Positions 26,038 to 35,142 are shown, counted from the first letter of the stretch. The stretch: 61,954 bases of DNA from an uncultured Pirellulaceae bacterium (GCA_938010615.1 CALLUY010000053.1:1-61954); one strand, 5' to 3'. The notes: a model not told the origin generated them from the sequence alone. A program made the numbers and translations.

Positions 26038-29000
26038 CTATGGTGCCGAACGAAGGATCAATTTCCCGTCCTTGGCGTCGGTAGCATTTGCTTCCGATCG
26101 GGTACCGTCGGGCCACTGGACTTCGATGCTTTCGAGCTGTTCGAGTTCGGCGCGGGTAACACGAATGCCGTCGATCGCAGACTGCGATAGGTAGCTTCCG
26201 CCGGCAGTAAGTTCGATGGCTCGCGATTGCGATTTACCCCGCAGCAGAATGCGAGCACCGATTGCTTGCGGATTACCCCCCGACCCTTCGGCGTGAATCG
26301 TCAACGCAGGCTTCGCCGAACTCTCGTTGCGAAACAGGCGAAACGGCTCGTCGTTGACCGCAAACATGGCATCGGCATCACCGTCATTGTCAAAGTCAGC
26401 CAATGCCAATCCGTTTGCATCTCCACTGACAGAGATGCCACTGGCCGCTGGCCAGAGTGAGGCTACCTGTCCCTTGCCATCACCTTTCATTAGCAGGCTC
26501 AAGCCGCCGTCCATGTAGCCGGTTTCCGGTTGCGAGCCGAAGAAGTTGTTGGCGATTAGGACGTCTGGATTTCCATCCAAGTCAACATCTTCGATGGCGA
26601 CGCCATAAGCAGGACTGGCCTGTGAGAGACGATCGAGAATCTCGATTTCGAAGAAGCCATCGCCGTCGTTACGCAACACGACCGATTCGAGAATGTTGAC
26701 CTCATGGTAAGGCCTTTCTTTAGTGTCGGTTTCGTAGATGTCGCTCAAAGACGCTTTGGAGAAATCGTGGAAGGTGGCGAACTTGTCCGCGATAAACGGC
26801 ATGCATCGTGAACTGCAACTGCGACCGCGAACCGGGTACTCTGTGTCGCCCTCGAATTCGGCTTCCACAAGGTCCAGCGTTCCGCTCTGATCGAAATCGT
26901 CGTAGTACAGGCGATGAGGATGTTCGGTCGAGGTGTGGTACTTGGTGTTGAGACCTTGATTGGTGACGACGTAGTCGATGTCGCCATCGGCATCGATATC
27001 GCCAGAGGCAATGCCGTGCCACCAACCTAGCTTGCCATCGAGGCCAGCGTCGACGGTGGCGTCTTTAAATTGCCCTTGTTCATTCTGAAGCACTTTTACG
27101 GCGCCCCATTCGGGAGCGATCAGCAAGTCGATCCAGCCGTCGTTGTTGTAGTCGGACCAGATGGCCGAGTTCACCAAGCCGCATTGCGAGATTACTTCGG
27201 CGATTTCACCGGACGCTTCGGTGAACGATCCCGATTCATTGATCAGGAGTCGGCTAGTGGGGACGATGGGATATCGCCCAGCTACGGATCGGGAGCCGAT
27301 GAAAACATCCAAGTCGCCATCACGATCAAAGTCTGCCGCAGTGACGACGCTGCTGCTATCGGTCAGCGGCGGAAGCGCATCTTTTGCAAAAGTGAATCTG
27401 CCTGTTCCGTCGTTCAGGTACAGGCGGTCGCGGAAAAGCTCTGAATCGGCATCGAATTCGTTACTTCCGCTTGCCACCAGCAAGTCCAAGTCGCCATCCT
27501 GATCTGCGTCGAAAAATAGAATGCCCATGTCCTCGCTTGCCGCGTGGTCCGTCCAAGGGCCTTCGGCGGGCGTGAAATTTTTGCCACCACTGTTGATCAG
27601 CAATTGGCCGGATTGCCCGGCAGCACCACCGCAGAACACATCTTGAAAACCGTCACCGTTGACATCGGACCAGGCCAGGGAACCACCAAGTCGCGAAAGT
27701 TGGTACGGCAGTAACGGCTCGCGGGAAAAATCGTCGAAGTCGTTTTCTTGGTGGACGAATCCAACGTTTGCTTCATCGGTAATGTCTGCAAAGACTGGTG
27801 CGGGCTTGGGAACAACCGGACTCATGCCTTTGACTCCTTTGCCATCATCGATCGCCCGGTAAATGTGATTGACCGCAACATCACGAAACTCATACGCTGA
27901 ACCGTCTGGCCACGTGACTCGCATTAGCTCAATGTTACTGTCGGAAGGCAAACCAAACTGGACAGCCATTGGGTCCGAAGAAAGGTAGCCGCGATTTAGA
28001 GTCAGGTCCCGGCGATAGTGCTTCCCGTCCTGTAGCAATTCTACTTTGCTGCCAACACCAAAGTAGTTGTTCTTGTCACTGCGAAACTGAACGATGACCC
28101 TCGCACCGTCGCTCGAATCGTTCCGATAGATGCTGGCCTGTTCGTAGAGGTTGTTAACGACCGCGTCGAGATCGCCATCGTTGTCCAAGTCGGCGAAGGC
28201 GGCAGCGTGACTGACGCCGTTGTGGTCCATTCCCCATTGGGGGCCAACGGATTCAAATTCAAGGTTTCCTTTGTTCCGAAATGCAAGATTGACGCCTTTG
28301 CGAGCAGGGATGTTGGCAAAAAACTCTCCCCACTTTTCGGGCGTTAAGTCGGGGTCATTGCGGAGTTCATCCATCTGTTTGAACAGGTCACCATTCATGC
28401 TGTCTCGTGAATGGCCGTTGGTGTAGTGAACATCCAGTAACCCATCGTTATCTAGGTCCACCATGCGAATGCTCCACGTCCAGTCCGTTTTCGCCATTCC
28501 GGTGATGGCTCCTTGCTCCATGAACTTGCCTGTGCCGGAGTTGACGAACACGCAATTCTGCATGAATTGTCGTGGCTCTCCCCAGACCAAAAACCAACCG
28601 CTTTGCGCCATGTCGCCCATGTTGACCTTTTGGCCGTAATGCGTTCGGTCTGCCATGTCTCCAACGATCAGATCAAGATGTCCGTCATTGTTCAGGTCAC
28701 CGGCGTCCAAGCCCATGGAAAACCATGGAGTGTGTTTGACTGTCTCCGCAAGCACATCAGTAAACGTTCCGTCGCGATTGTTGCGGTACAGGTGATCCGG
28801 TTGCTTGAAGTCCGCGGTGGTGTAGATGTCTTGCCAGCCGTCGTTGTCGTAGTCCAGCCAGACGCCCGATAGGTTGGGCTCGTAGACGTCGCCGATGCCG
28901 ACTTCTGAAGTTATCTTTTTGAAAGTGCCGTCGCCTTGATTCTGGAAGAAGATATCTTTCTCGCCGCCTCGAGCTTCGGTGTTGTTGATGACGACGGCGT

Positions 29001-29772
29001 ACTCTTCGCATCCTTCGAGGACTTCCATCTTGCCGTCAACCATTTTGACAAAGTCATCCTGAGGCGGAAGCAAATCTTGGTAAGTAAGAAGGATGAAGTC
29101 CAGGTCGCCGTCTTGGTCGTAGTCACAGAAGTTGGCCTGCTTGCTGGCCCCCGCATAGTCAGCGCCGCGAAAGATGGTCTGCTCTTTGAACGTCCCGTCA
29201 TTTTGATTGATGTACAGGATGTTGGGGGTGGCCATGTTGCAGACGTATAGATCGAGGTCCCCATCGTTGTCGATGTCAGCAAAAGTGGCTCCACTCGACC
29301 ACGGGTTATTGCCTTGAATGCGTCCGTCGACGCCTGCCTCGAAAGTGACGTCTTCGAATTTGAAATTGCCGAGGTTCCGGAACAGGCCGTTGTCGATATC
29401 CGAACCGGTCATGTACACATCGATCAGTCCGTCGTTGTCGTAGTCACCCAACGCAATGCCGGCGCCTGTTTCCAAAAACAGACGCGACCGCGAACGTGAC
29501 ATCGTGTTGGCGTGTTTGATTCCCGAATCAGTGACACTCGTCATGAGTGTGGATGATTTTGAGCTCTGAACGGGCTCCAGTTTCTTGGCGTAGAGGTTGC
29601 TGTCGACCTTTTGGAAACCATCTGGAATCGCATCGAAAGCTATGCCGTCACTGTTGTTTTCCAGCTTCGGTGAAAATGTGTTGCTTGCGATTTCGGACTT
29701 TTCACAACCCGAACCAAGTAACAAAAGGGAGGCTATTGTAAGTGCGCAAAGTTCGCGGACGGGAAACTGCAT
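26038..29772 (-). CDS. giant lipoprotein FG-GAP/ASPIC-UnbV, paralogue B
   Basis: A 1244-residue lipoprotein. The start at MQFPVRELC (29772) puts a lipobox (LLGSGC, Cys23) at the right distance; a GTG four codons upstream is possible. It has the same plan as the downstream paralogue: two FG-GAP/VCBS cassettes, each closed by an UnbV domain (VTWPDGSAYEF near residue 635, VQWPDGTRSEA near the end), and near residue 984 the matching RGRSCSSRCMPFI. Long stretches align with paralogue A, so the pair arose by tandem duplication. This copy is lipid-anchored, whereas paralogue A has no obvious lipobox. Confidence 0.88.
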   Translation of the reverse strand: MQFPVRELCALTIASLLLLGSGCEKSEIASNTFSPKLENNSDGIAFDAIPDGFQKVDSNLYAKKLEPVQSSKSSTLMTSVTDSGIKHANTMSRSRSRLFLETGAGIALGDYDNDGLIDVYMTGSDIDNGLFRNLGNFKFEDVTFEAGVDGRIQGNNPWSSGATFADIDNDGDLDLYVCNMATPNILYINQNDGTFKEQTIFRGADYAGASKQANFCDYDQDGDLDFILLTYQDLLPPQDDFVKMVDGKMEVLEGCEEYAVVINNTEARGGEKDIFFQNQGDGTFKKITSEVGIGDVYEPNLSGVWLDYDNDGWQDIYTTADFKQPDHLYRNNRDGTFTDVLAETVKHTPWFSMGLDAGDLNNDGHLDLIVGDMADRTHYGQKVNMGDMAQSGWFLVWGEPRQFMQNCVFVNSGTGKFMEQGAITGMAKTDWTWSIRMVDLDNDGLLDVHYTNGHSRDSMNGDLFKQMDELRNDPDLTPEKWGEFFANIPARKGVNLAFRNKGNLEFESVGPQWGMDHNGVSHAAAFADLDNDGDLDAVVNNLYEQASIYRNDSSDGARVIVQFRSDKNNYFGVGSKVELLQDGKHYRRDLTLNRGYLSSDPMAVQFGLPSDSNIELMRVTWPDGSAYEFRDVAVNHIYRAIDDGKGVKGMSPVVPKPAPVFADITDEANVGFVHQENDFDDFSREPLLPYQLSRLGGSLAWSDVNGDGFQDVFCGGAAGQSGQLLINSGGKNFTPAEGPWTDHAASEDMGILFFDADQDGDLDLLVASGSNEFDADSELFRDRLYLNDGTGRFTFAKDALPPLTDSSSVVTAADFDRDGDLDVFIGSRSVAGRYPIVPTSRLLINESGSFTEASGEIAEVISQCGLVNSAIWSDYNNDGWIDLLIAPEWGAVKVLQNEQGQFKDATVDAGLDGKLGWWHGIASGDIDADGDIDYVVTNQGLNTKYHTSTEHPHRLYYDDFDQSGTLDLVEAEFEGDTEYPVRGRSCSSRCMPFIADKFATFHDFSKASLSDIYETDTKERPYHEVNILESVVLRNDGDGFFEIEILDRLSQASPAYGVAIEDVDLDGNPDVLIANNFFGSQPETGYMDGGLSLLMKGDGKGQVASLWPAASGISVSGDANGLALADFDNDGDADAMFAVNDEPFRLFRNESSAKPALTIHAEGSGGNPQAIGARILLRGKSQSRAIELTAGGSYLSQSAIDGIRVTRAELEQLESIEVQWPDGTRSEANATDAKDGKLILRSAP

Positions 29773-29856
29773 AACGACTACCACGTAAACATTCGGTTGG
29801 CTCTGCGACTATTATTGGCGATAACACTGATCATTCAATGCTGCATCGAGCCGCGA

Positions 29857-29891
29857 CAAAAAAAGGGCTTGATGTCGCTGACATCAAGCCC
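29857..29891 (-). terminator. rho-independent terminator
   Basis: On the minus strand: a perfect 12-bp stem (GGGCTTGATGTC with its complement), a 3-nt loop and a run of seven Ts. It lies 31 bp after the stop of the small lipoprotein gene 29922-30416. Confidence 0.9.
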
Positions 29892-29921
29892 TAGGCATCT
29901 TCGATTCGTCAGAGTCCTTTT

Positions 29922-30416
29922 CTATTCTGACACGCCTGGAGAATACTTTTCTTGCTCTTCCGCGGTGTAGTTCTCCTGTTCAATAATTTTCTTGACCTCT
30001 TCTTCGCTGTCGCAATCGTGGACTTTTCCACCAGAAATTCCGACTTGGATGGTCCCGTCGACACCAATTTGCTCATAGCAGACGGGGTAGGCAGGCGAGA
30101 GTGGAGTCTTGTTGAGCCCCCAAATAAATTTAAAAGGTTCACCGTCACGACCAATCAGATAGTCATCGACTTTGGCCACGTCCACGCCCATGAAATCGAG
30201 ACGTTTTTTTGCTTCGTCGCTGGATTCAAGGAACTTCGTCATTTGCTCAACACTGTCGGGCCCTCGATACTGGTTTAGCGAGACGTAGCACGTGTAAAGC
30301 AACGTTGCCTTTTGAATGTTTTCTTCGCTGTATTTGGAAAGCTCGCTTTTGATCGAGTCTCCGCCGCAGCCGACAAGGAAAAAGCAGGTGAGCAATGCAA
30401 AAGTCAGATAACGCAT
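29922..30416 (-). CDS. small lipoprotein next to DUF1559 gene
   Basis: An unrecognised lipoprotein of 164 residues from the ATG at 30416 (GGAAA lies just upstream; an ATG three codons earlier is possible). Signal peptide with lipobox FLVGC (Cys17 from this start). The mature part has three cysteines in TCYVSL, PVCYEQ and HDCDSEEE, the phrase GRDGEPFKFIWGLN and an acidic C-terminus. It follows a DUF1559 prepilin-like gene on the same strand with a terminator between them. Small lipoproteins downstream of DUF1559 genes are a frequent planctomycete arrangement, which suggests an accessory role in the same envelope structure (inferred). Confidence 0.72.
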   Translation of the reverse strand: MRYLTFALLTCFFLVGCGGDSIKSELSKYSEENIQKATLLYTCYVSLNQYRGPDSVEQMTKFLESSDEAKKRLDFMGVDVAKVDDYLIGRDGEPFKFIWGLNKTPLSPAYPVCYEQIGVDGTIQVGISGGKVHDCDSEEEVKKIIEQENYTAEEQEKYSPGVSE

Positions 30417-30444
30417 GTTTTCCATTTCAGGTTATTCAATGTAG

Positions 30445-30477
30445 AAAAAAAAAGCTGCCCACCAAGAGGTGGGCAGC
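30445..30477 (-). terminator. rho-independent terminator or attenuator between DUF1559 and lipoprotein genes
   Basis: On the minus strand: a perfect 10-bp stem (GCTGCCCACC with its complement), a 4-nt loop TCTT and nine Ts. It lies 18 bp after the DUF1559 stop and 29 bp before the lipoprotein ATG, so it should cut expression of the second gene relative to the first. Confidence 0.92.
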
Positions 30478-30494
30478 CACAATTCGAATTCAGA

Positions 30495-31574
30495 TTACTG
30501 ATCCGTGATGTTGAAGATCGTGCCGTCAGAACGATGGCATGCTTGATAAATCACATCAAGCTGCATGTCAATGTTGACAGCGTGAACTGATCCGTCGCCC
30601 AGAGCGAAGTTTACAGTACCGGGGTGAGCCGAACCGAAACCGATGTCTTGACGATAGTTCGTTGAGCTTTGGATGGAGACAACGTTTGGATCATTCTGAT
30701 TGTCAGGAATGAAACCGCCGTAGTTAAAGTTCGGAGAACGCATTGTTGGCCATCCGTTGTGAATGAAACCAGAGTTCTCCCACCAAGCAGTCCATCCATC
30801 AGGAGAGATCGTGGTGTAATTAAGCGCCGAAGCGGCCTTCTCACCGAACATGAATGTGTTCGAAGAACCATCGGAAGCTTGACCAAAACCGATAAGTGAG
30901 TACTTGTTCAGACCCAAGTTAGGAGCAGCAGTGTCGAACTGGACGTGACCACCACTGGCGATCAAACCAATCCAGATGTTGTTCTGCTCACCCGGGATCG
31001 GAGCTGCCGACGCATCGAAGTTGAAGCCTTGGCCACCAACAACGTTAACGGGAAGTCCACGATCTGTAAGGTACTCATGGTCAGCAAGGCAACCAGCGTA
31101 ATCAGTACATGGGCGTTGCTCACCAGCATCAGGAACACTGACGTTGAAACGAGCACCACGTGATGGGCAGTTGTAAGCTGGAGATGGAGCAATTCCAAGT
31201 CCACGCAGCTGCCAAATTCCACCTGGTTGATCGCGAATCTTGCGGACGTTATCTGCTTCAACGAAAGGCAGAATTTGATAAGCCCACGAAAGATTCTCGC
31301 GTCCGAACGGTGACTTCGTTGGGTTGCCCCAAAGACTGTTGGCATCCGCACCGTATGAGTCTGGAGTCAGACCAGCAGATGGAAAATGCATGTGTGCAGA
31401 TTCATAGTTCAGAGCACCAAGGGCGATTTGCCGCATGTTGTTCATACATTGCGTCCGGCGGGCGGCTTCACGTACCTGCTGAACAGCTGGAAGCAGCATC
31501 CCGATCAGGATGCCGATGATCGCGATCACGACCAGCAACTCAACAAGGGTAAAACCCTTCTTCGATGATTTCAC
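30495..31574 (-). CDS. DUF1559 prepilin-like exported protein A
   Basis: A 359-residue protein of the large planctomycete DUF1559 family. The N-terminus is a type IV prepilin-like signal: [19 protein letters not shown], with cleavage after Gly and a Glu at position 5 of the mature protein, so it needs a prepilin peptidase. The amphipathic helix continues as AVQQVREAARRTQC. The C-terminus has the family ending with HPGTVNFALGDGSVHAVN. It probably forms pseudopilus- or filament-like structures; the exact role is not known. A strong terminator follows. Upstream is a 408-bp non-coding region that must hold its promoter. Confidence 0.92.
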   Translation of the reverse strand: MKSSKKGFTLVELLVVIAIIGILIGMLLPAVQQVREAARRTQCMNNMRQIALGALNYESAHMHFPSAGLTPDSYGADANSLWGNPTKSPFGRENLSWAYQILPFVEADNVRKIRDQPGGIWQLRGLGIAPSPAYNCPSRGARFNVSVPDAGEQRPCTDYAGCLADHEYLTDRGLPVNVVGGQGFNFDASAAPIPGEQNNIWIGLIASGGHVQFDTAAPNLGLNKYSLIGFGQASDGSSNTFMFGEKAASALNYTTISPDGWTAWWENSGFIHNGWPTMRSPNFNYGGFIPDNQNDPNVVSIQSSTNYRQDIGFGSAHPGTVNFALGDGSVHAVNIDMQLDVIYQACHRSDGTIFNITDQ

Positions 31575-31982
31575 AATAAGACCTCTTGCAAAAGGAAAGT
31601 AAACAATTGTTCCGACAAACAGACGATGTCGCCCGGAAAAGTGGATAGGGCAATAATTTGGTGTCAGAATCTATCTCTATGTTATCAGCATATCCTCTCC
31701 GTGGCAACTGTCAGTCCGATATAAGGCCGAAACTACTCCGTAATCGCGCTATGTTGATTGGATAGCCGTCAAAACCCGAGTTTTACCATACTGCGGTTGC
31801 CCTAATGGATGCGTAGACAACACTAGCGAGAAAATGTCATGAAACCGGTTGCAGGAAATTTCAAATTTGCGTGACGAACGCCGAGAAATCCGATGATCTG
31901 GGCATGGAAATAATGAGTTCAACGACTTACGAGACACTACCTTTTAAGCAACTCTGTCGTCCACGTTGCAAAAACGAAACTT
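31575..31982. other. non-coding region upstream of DUF1559 gene
   Basis: 408 bp between two minus-strand genes. The right half must include the end of the thioredoxin-like gene unit, and the left part the promoter and leader of DUF1559 protein A (AAGAGGTC ribosome site about 10 bases before its start). No ORF with good support and no repeat-family member was recognised. Confidence 0.5.
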
Positions 31983-32576
31983 CTACGAGGGCTCGTTGTC
32001 CTTTTTCCACTTAATGTTGCAGCCAAGAGACGGCCATTGAGGTTCGGCAATTTTCTCGCCAGCGATCATCGCTTCAATCGCTTTCGCCAACTCATTGCCA
32101 GTTGCCGGATTGTCCGAGTCGTAGACTCCCGACTTGATTCGAGTCGGACGCGTCTCATCGAACCGACCGCGATAGACGAGCTGATGATCCGAGTCGAACA
32201 GGAAGAAGTCTGGTGTGCATGCGGCGGTAAAGGCATGAGCCACCTTTTGCGATTCGTCATAGAGATAAGGAAATTCATAGCCACGAAGACTGACTTCCTC
32301 TTTCATCTTCTCTGGAGAATCCAAAGGATACTCCGTAACGTCATTGCTGGAGATCGCAACGACTCCAACTCCCGCAGCGATGAACTCTTTCGTCCGGCCA
32401 GCAAGTTTCTCAGAGAGATGAATTACATAGGGGCAATGGTTGCAGATGAACATGACCAACAGCGGCTGGCCAGAGTAGGCTTCATTGGTAACTTGCTTTC
32501 CTGTCGAAACATCGGGAAGTTCGAACGCGGGAAGACTTGATCCAAGTTTTAACATGGTTGATTCAGTTAACGCCAT
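31983..32576 (-). CDS. thioredoxin-family (peroxiredoxin-like) protein
   Basis: A 197-residue cytoplasmic protein with an AhpC/TSA-like fold. It has the CNHCPY motif (Cys45, Cys48), SLPAFELPDV at the start of the fold and TPDFFLFDSDHQLVYRGRFD near the end. This matches the widespread thioredoxin family with a C-N-H-C-P site, probably a thiol oxidoreductase or peroxide-related enzyme of unproven substrate. AGGAAAG lies about 8 bases before the ATG. It is divergent from moaE. Confidence 0.88.
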   Translation of the reverse strand: MALTESTMLKLGSSLPAFELPDVSTGKQVTNEAYSGQPLLVMFICNHCPYVIHLSEKLAGRTKEFIAAGVGVVAISSNDVTEYPLDSPEKMKEEVSLRGYEFPYLYDESQKVAHAFTAACTPDFFLFDSDHQLVYRGRFDETRPTRIKSGVYDSDNPATGNELAKAIEAMIAGEKIAEPQWPSLGCNIKWKKDNEPS

Positions 32577-32659
32577 TTTTGCTTTCCTGTTGTCTTTCGA
32601 AGAGTTACGATCTGGCAGTCAATCTATCGCCGTTAACCAGTGACATCAACAGTTTACGA

Positions 32660-33106
32660 ATGATCCAAATCCAAAACGAAGCGATCGATACGAATTCGAT
32701 TACTGAATTCGTTGGAAGTGAAAACGCCGGCGCTGTCGTGTTGTTTGTTGGAACGACTCGGCGGATGACCAATGGCAAAGAGACGCTGCGGTTGGAATAC
32801 GATTGCTATAAACCGATGGCGTCCGCGGAACTGGGAAAGTTAAGAACCGAAGCTCTGCAACGTTGGCCGCTAACAGAATGTGCGATTGTGCATCGGACTG
32901 GCGTCGTAGAAAACGGCCAAGCCAGCGTCGCTGTCGCTGTCAGCAGCCCGCATCGAGTCGATGCGTTCGAGGCCGCGCAATGGATCATGGATACGCTCAA
33001 GCGAACCGTTCCAATTTGGAAAAAAGAACAGTGGGCCGATGGTTCGACTGAATGGGTGCATCCGGAATCGAAAACGGATGATCCTAAAAATCAGGCGGGT
33101 GAGTAA
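32660..33106 (+). CDS. moaE: molybdopterin synthase catalytic subunit
   Basis: Large subunit that inserts dithiolene sulfur into precursor Z in molybdenum cofactor synthesis, working with MoaD. The start is placed at MIQIQNEAID (148 residues); the longer upstream frame lacks conservation. The family motifs are present: GAVVLFVGTTR, LRLEYDCYKPMA, HRTGVVENGQASVAVAVSSPHR and the catalytic PIWKKEQWADG with both lysines. No moaD or other moa gene is adjacent, so its partner must be encoded elsewhere. Its last 23 bp overlap the end of the convergent membrane protein gene. Confidence 0.94.
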   Translation: MIQIQNEAIDTNSITEFVGSENAGAVVLFVGTTRRMTNGKETLRLEYDCYKPMASAELGKLRTEALQRWPLTECAIVHRTGVVENGQASVAVAVSSPHRVDAFEAAQWIMDTLKRTVPIWKKEQWADGSTEWVHPESKTDDPKNQAGE

Positions 33107-33857
33107 CGCCGCCGATCGAGATCTTGCCTTGCTTGATCTCCAATGTTTCCAGTTCGATGTAGCTGCCTCCATCGTCCGGCTTGATCATCGAATCTGGGAG
33201 GTCGACGATGGCCACCGTTTCGGCTCCCTCGTTTTTCCATTTGAGTTCGAGACCCGATTTCCTCGCTTGTTCGGTCAATTGATCAGCAATGGCCGCGATT
33301 GGCACAGGAATCATCCCGGAGTGAATTGACTTGATGCGAATTCCAACTTGATTGATGACGCCTGTAAGGAAGACGTCGGCGTCGATAATCGCTACGCCGC
33401 GAAACGGTTTCAAGCTGCAACGAAACGCCAACGTCACAGATTCTTGACCCACAACGATTTGCGGATCGGTCACTTCGGGCGGAACTAGGCCAGGGAATTT
33501 CTCCTTCAAATCCCACGCAAGCCAACCGTTGATTTGAGGTTCCGAAAATGAGGCTGTCCAAGTCTCAGAAGTCAGGACTGAGTTTCTTAGGTTCAGCAAC
33601 CGAGTTTCCATTTCGCTGCCGTTTTTTCGCTGTATTTTCGGATCAACTTTGAGCGCTTGACGGTAAAAATCGGGTTCCGACTGAGCCATTTGGAGCAAGA
33701 GATAAACTCCTGCTGCGGCCAGTCCAGCGATCACCACAGCGGCGATCACTAGGCGGCGAAGCCACTTAGCGAACGTGGAAATCGTCGGACTTACATCGAG
33801 ATCTGCATCGAATTCGCTTTTAAGGCTCATGTCAGATTCGCTTTTTGAATTTGGCAT
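33084..33857 (-). CDS. single-pass membrane protein of unknown function
   Basis: A 257-residue protein from the ATG at 33857, which has GGAAG at a good distance. One membrane helix at about residues 38-61 (VIAAVVIAGLAAAGVYLLLQ) follows a short acidic cytoplasmic head. The rest is probably extracytoplasmic: SFSEPQINGWLAWDLKEKFP, VTLAFRCSLKPFRGVAIIDADVF, VPIAAIADQLTEQARKSG. No family is recognised; the pattern resembles planctomycete membrane proteins with a lipid-binding-like beta domain. It converges on and overlaps moaE. Confidence 0.7.
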   Translation of the reverse strand: MPNSKSESDMSLKSEFDADLDVSPTISTFAKWLRRLVIAAVVIAGLAAAGVYLLLQMAQSEPDFYRQALKVDPKIQRKNGSEMETRLLNLRNSVLTSETWTASFSEPQINGWLAWDLKEKFPGLVPPEVTDPQIVVGQESVTLAFRCSLKPFRGVAIIDADVFLTGVINQVGIRIKSIHSGMIPVPIAAIADQLTEQARKSGLELKWKNEGAETVAIVDLPDSMIKPDDGGSYIELETLEIKQGKISIGGVTHPPDF

Positions 33858-33953
33858 GAGCTTCCAGAATGTGTGCGGTGCGATTAAGCTGACGTCATGG
33901 GTTCGAGTTCGCTGCTCGACATGCTTCATTTATATAACAGTTCAGTACAAACG

Positions 33954-34124
33954 ATGAACCGGCAATTTCCGCGACTGTTGACATCTTTAGTTCTTTTGCT
34001 GACGTTTTGTTTCGCTGGGTGCGACTTGGGAACGTACAACAAGCGATTCAAGGAACGTGATCGACCAAAGGCTGCCGAGCAAGCAAAGGAACCTGGCGAC
34101 AAGGATTCAGCTGATTCTGAATAG
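33954..34124 (+). CDS. very small lipoprotein, 56 aa
   Basis: Start at MNRQFPR. Residues 1-23 are a lipoprotein signal (FCFAGC, Cys23). The mature part is only 33 residues, highly charged (KRFKERDRPKAAEQAKEP) and ends acidic. Its end overlaps the convergent LigD-phosphoesterase-like gene by 18 bp. Function is unknown. Confidence 0.6.
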   Translation: MNRQFPRLLTSLVLLLTFCFAGCDLGTYNKRFKERDRPKAAEQAKEPGDKDSADSE

Positions 34125-34481
34125 TTGCTCCGAACCAAGCCTGATCGTCCACGACTCTCCTGCGAAATTTGCAGAGTCTTCGTCAAAGACAAGCAACGCA
34201 TCGCTGTCCAGTTCACCGCTCCAAGTGCCGAACGCATATCGCTCGACGACACCGCGATTGTTGGACACCGGCCCTTCGAAGTTCAAATAAGCGTTTCGGT
34301 GATCTGCCAGCTTTGTTGCTTCGGTGCTGTCGCCGAGAAGTGGAAGTTTTGAAGTCGCCCAGGTTGCCAGCGCGTTGCCATCGGGACCTTCGAACATTAA
34401 GTCGAAATGGCGATCTTCAGTTCGCGCATCAGGTTTTGCGTTTGGTTCTGGCGGAAGGTGATCGAGAAAAACAAACTTCAT
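34107..34481 (-). CDS. stand-alone LigD 3'-phosphoesterase-like protein
   Basis: 124 residues resembling the phosphoesterase domain of DNA ligase D (DNA polymerase-ligase N-terminal domain). Matching segments: FVFLDHLPP start, RHFDLMFEGPDGNALATWA (the His-x-Asp-Leu metal-site region), ADHRNAYLNFEGPVS and NRGVVERYAFGTWSG. LigD phosphoesterases trim 3' ends in non-homologous end joining; planctomycetes also carry short free-standing versions of unproven role. No ligase or Ku gene is nearby. The conserved fold is clear; activity is inferred. Confidence 0.78.
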   Translation of the reverse strand: MKFVFLDHLPPEPNAKPDARTEDRHFDLMFEGPDGNALATWATSKLPLLGDSTEATKLADHRNAYLNFEGPVSNNRGVVERYAFGTWSGELDSDALLVFDEDSANFAGESWTIRLGSEQLFRIS

Positions 34482-34540
34482 GGCATCGAAGATTACGCGT
34501 CGCGTCTACCAAAGACAATGCAAGATTTCTTTTTTGGTTG

Positions 34541-34974
34541 TCAGTACCTGCACTTCGGCAATTCCGGAAAACGCTTCGAAAACATGGCCCTTGGCTTTGG
34601 GAAATTTTTCGAAGGGAATGCGAATCTTTGTTCGTCGGTAAGATGTCGACGCAGCGAATCAACTTTGTACAACCACAGGAAGTCAATCGTCTCGTAGAGG
34701 CTGTAAATTTTTACATCCTGTGTTTGTCGCCTTGGCAGGCCAGCTGTAGCATCGTCGCCGTTGCGCGGGTTGATGACTTCAAACCAGATGCGGTGATCGT
34801 GATGCTCGCTTCGTTGACTTTGATTCGGCACTGTTCTGACTTGAATGAATCGTCAACTTGGATTTTGATCGTGTCGTCGGAACCGGTCTGTCCAAAATGA
34901 GGCATATTGCGACGCTTGATTAGTTTCGAAACGAATTCGAGGTGATTTTCGAAGTCGTGGTTTTCCAGAGGCAA
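34541..34974 (-). pseudogene. possible frameshifted hypothetical gene
   Basis: Two overlapping minus-strand frames read as one protein if a -1 shift happens between 34831 and 34711. The first gives MPLENHDFENHLEFVSKLIK through ATATMLQLACQGDKH; the second continues as QDVKIYSLYETIDFLWLYKV and DSLRRHLTDEQRFAFP and ends at 34541. Both halves look protein-like in composition and leave no other gene in this 500-bp gap. It could be a decayed gene, a sequencing error or chance. No family recognised. Confidence 0.3.
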
Positions 34975-34986
34975 TGACTCGGAGAT

Positions 34987-35142
34987 TTATTTCCGGAAGT
35001 CGAACGGGGCCTCGTCTGGGGCGTCTGGGGCCAATTTGAATTCTCGAGGAGCCGGAATGGTGGGAGTCAGCTGATCAGCGAGCAGGAGGTTTGAGCTGCA
35101 GATCAACAATACAAGGCAAATTGCGTGCAAGCGTCGCATCAT
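34987..35142 (-). CDS. small exported protein, 51 aa
   Basis: Signal peptide from the ATG at 35142: RRLHAICLVLLICSSNLLLAD, with cleavage probably after ADQ. The mature part is about 28 residues, Pro-rich and acidic (PTIPAPREFKLAPDAPDEAP). The ribosome site is weak, so the start and even the gene are uncertain. It lies upstream of the possible frameshifted gene on the same strand. Confidence 0.4.
   Translation of the reverse strand: MMRRLHAICLVLLICSSNLLLADQLTPTIPAPREFKLAPDAPDEAPFDFRK

Noticed and set aside
32537..32659. Upstream extension of moaE
   Set aside because: It overlaps the divergent thioredoxin-like gene start and has no MoaE similarity.
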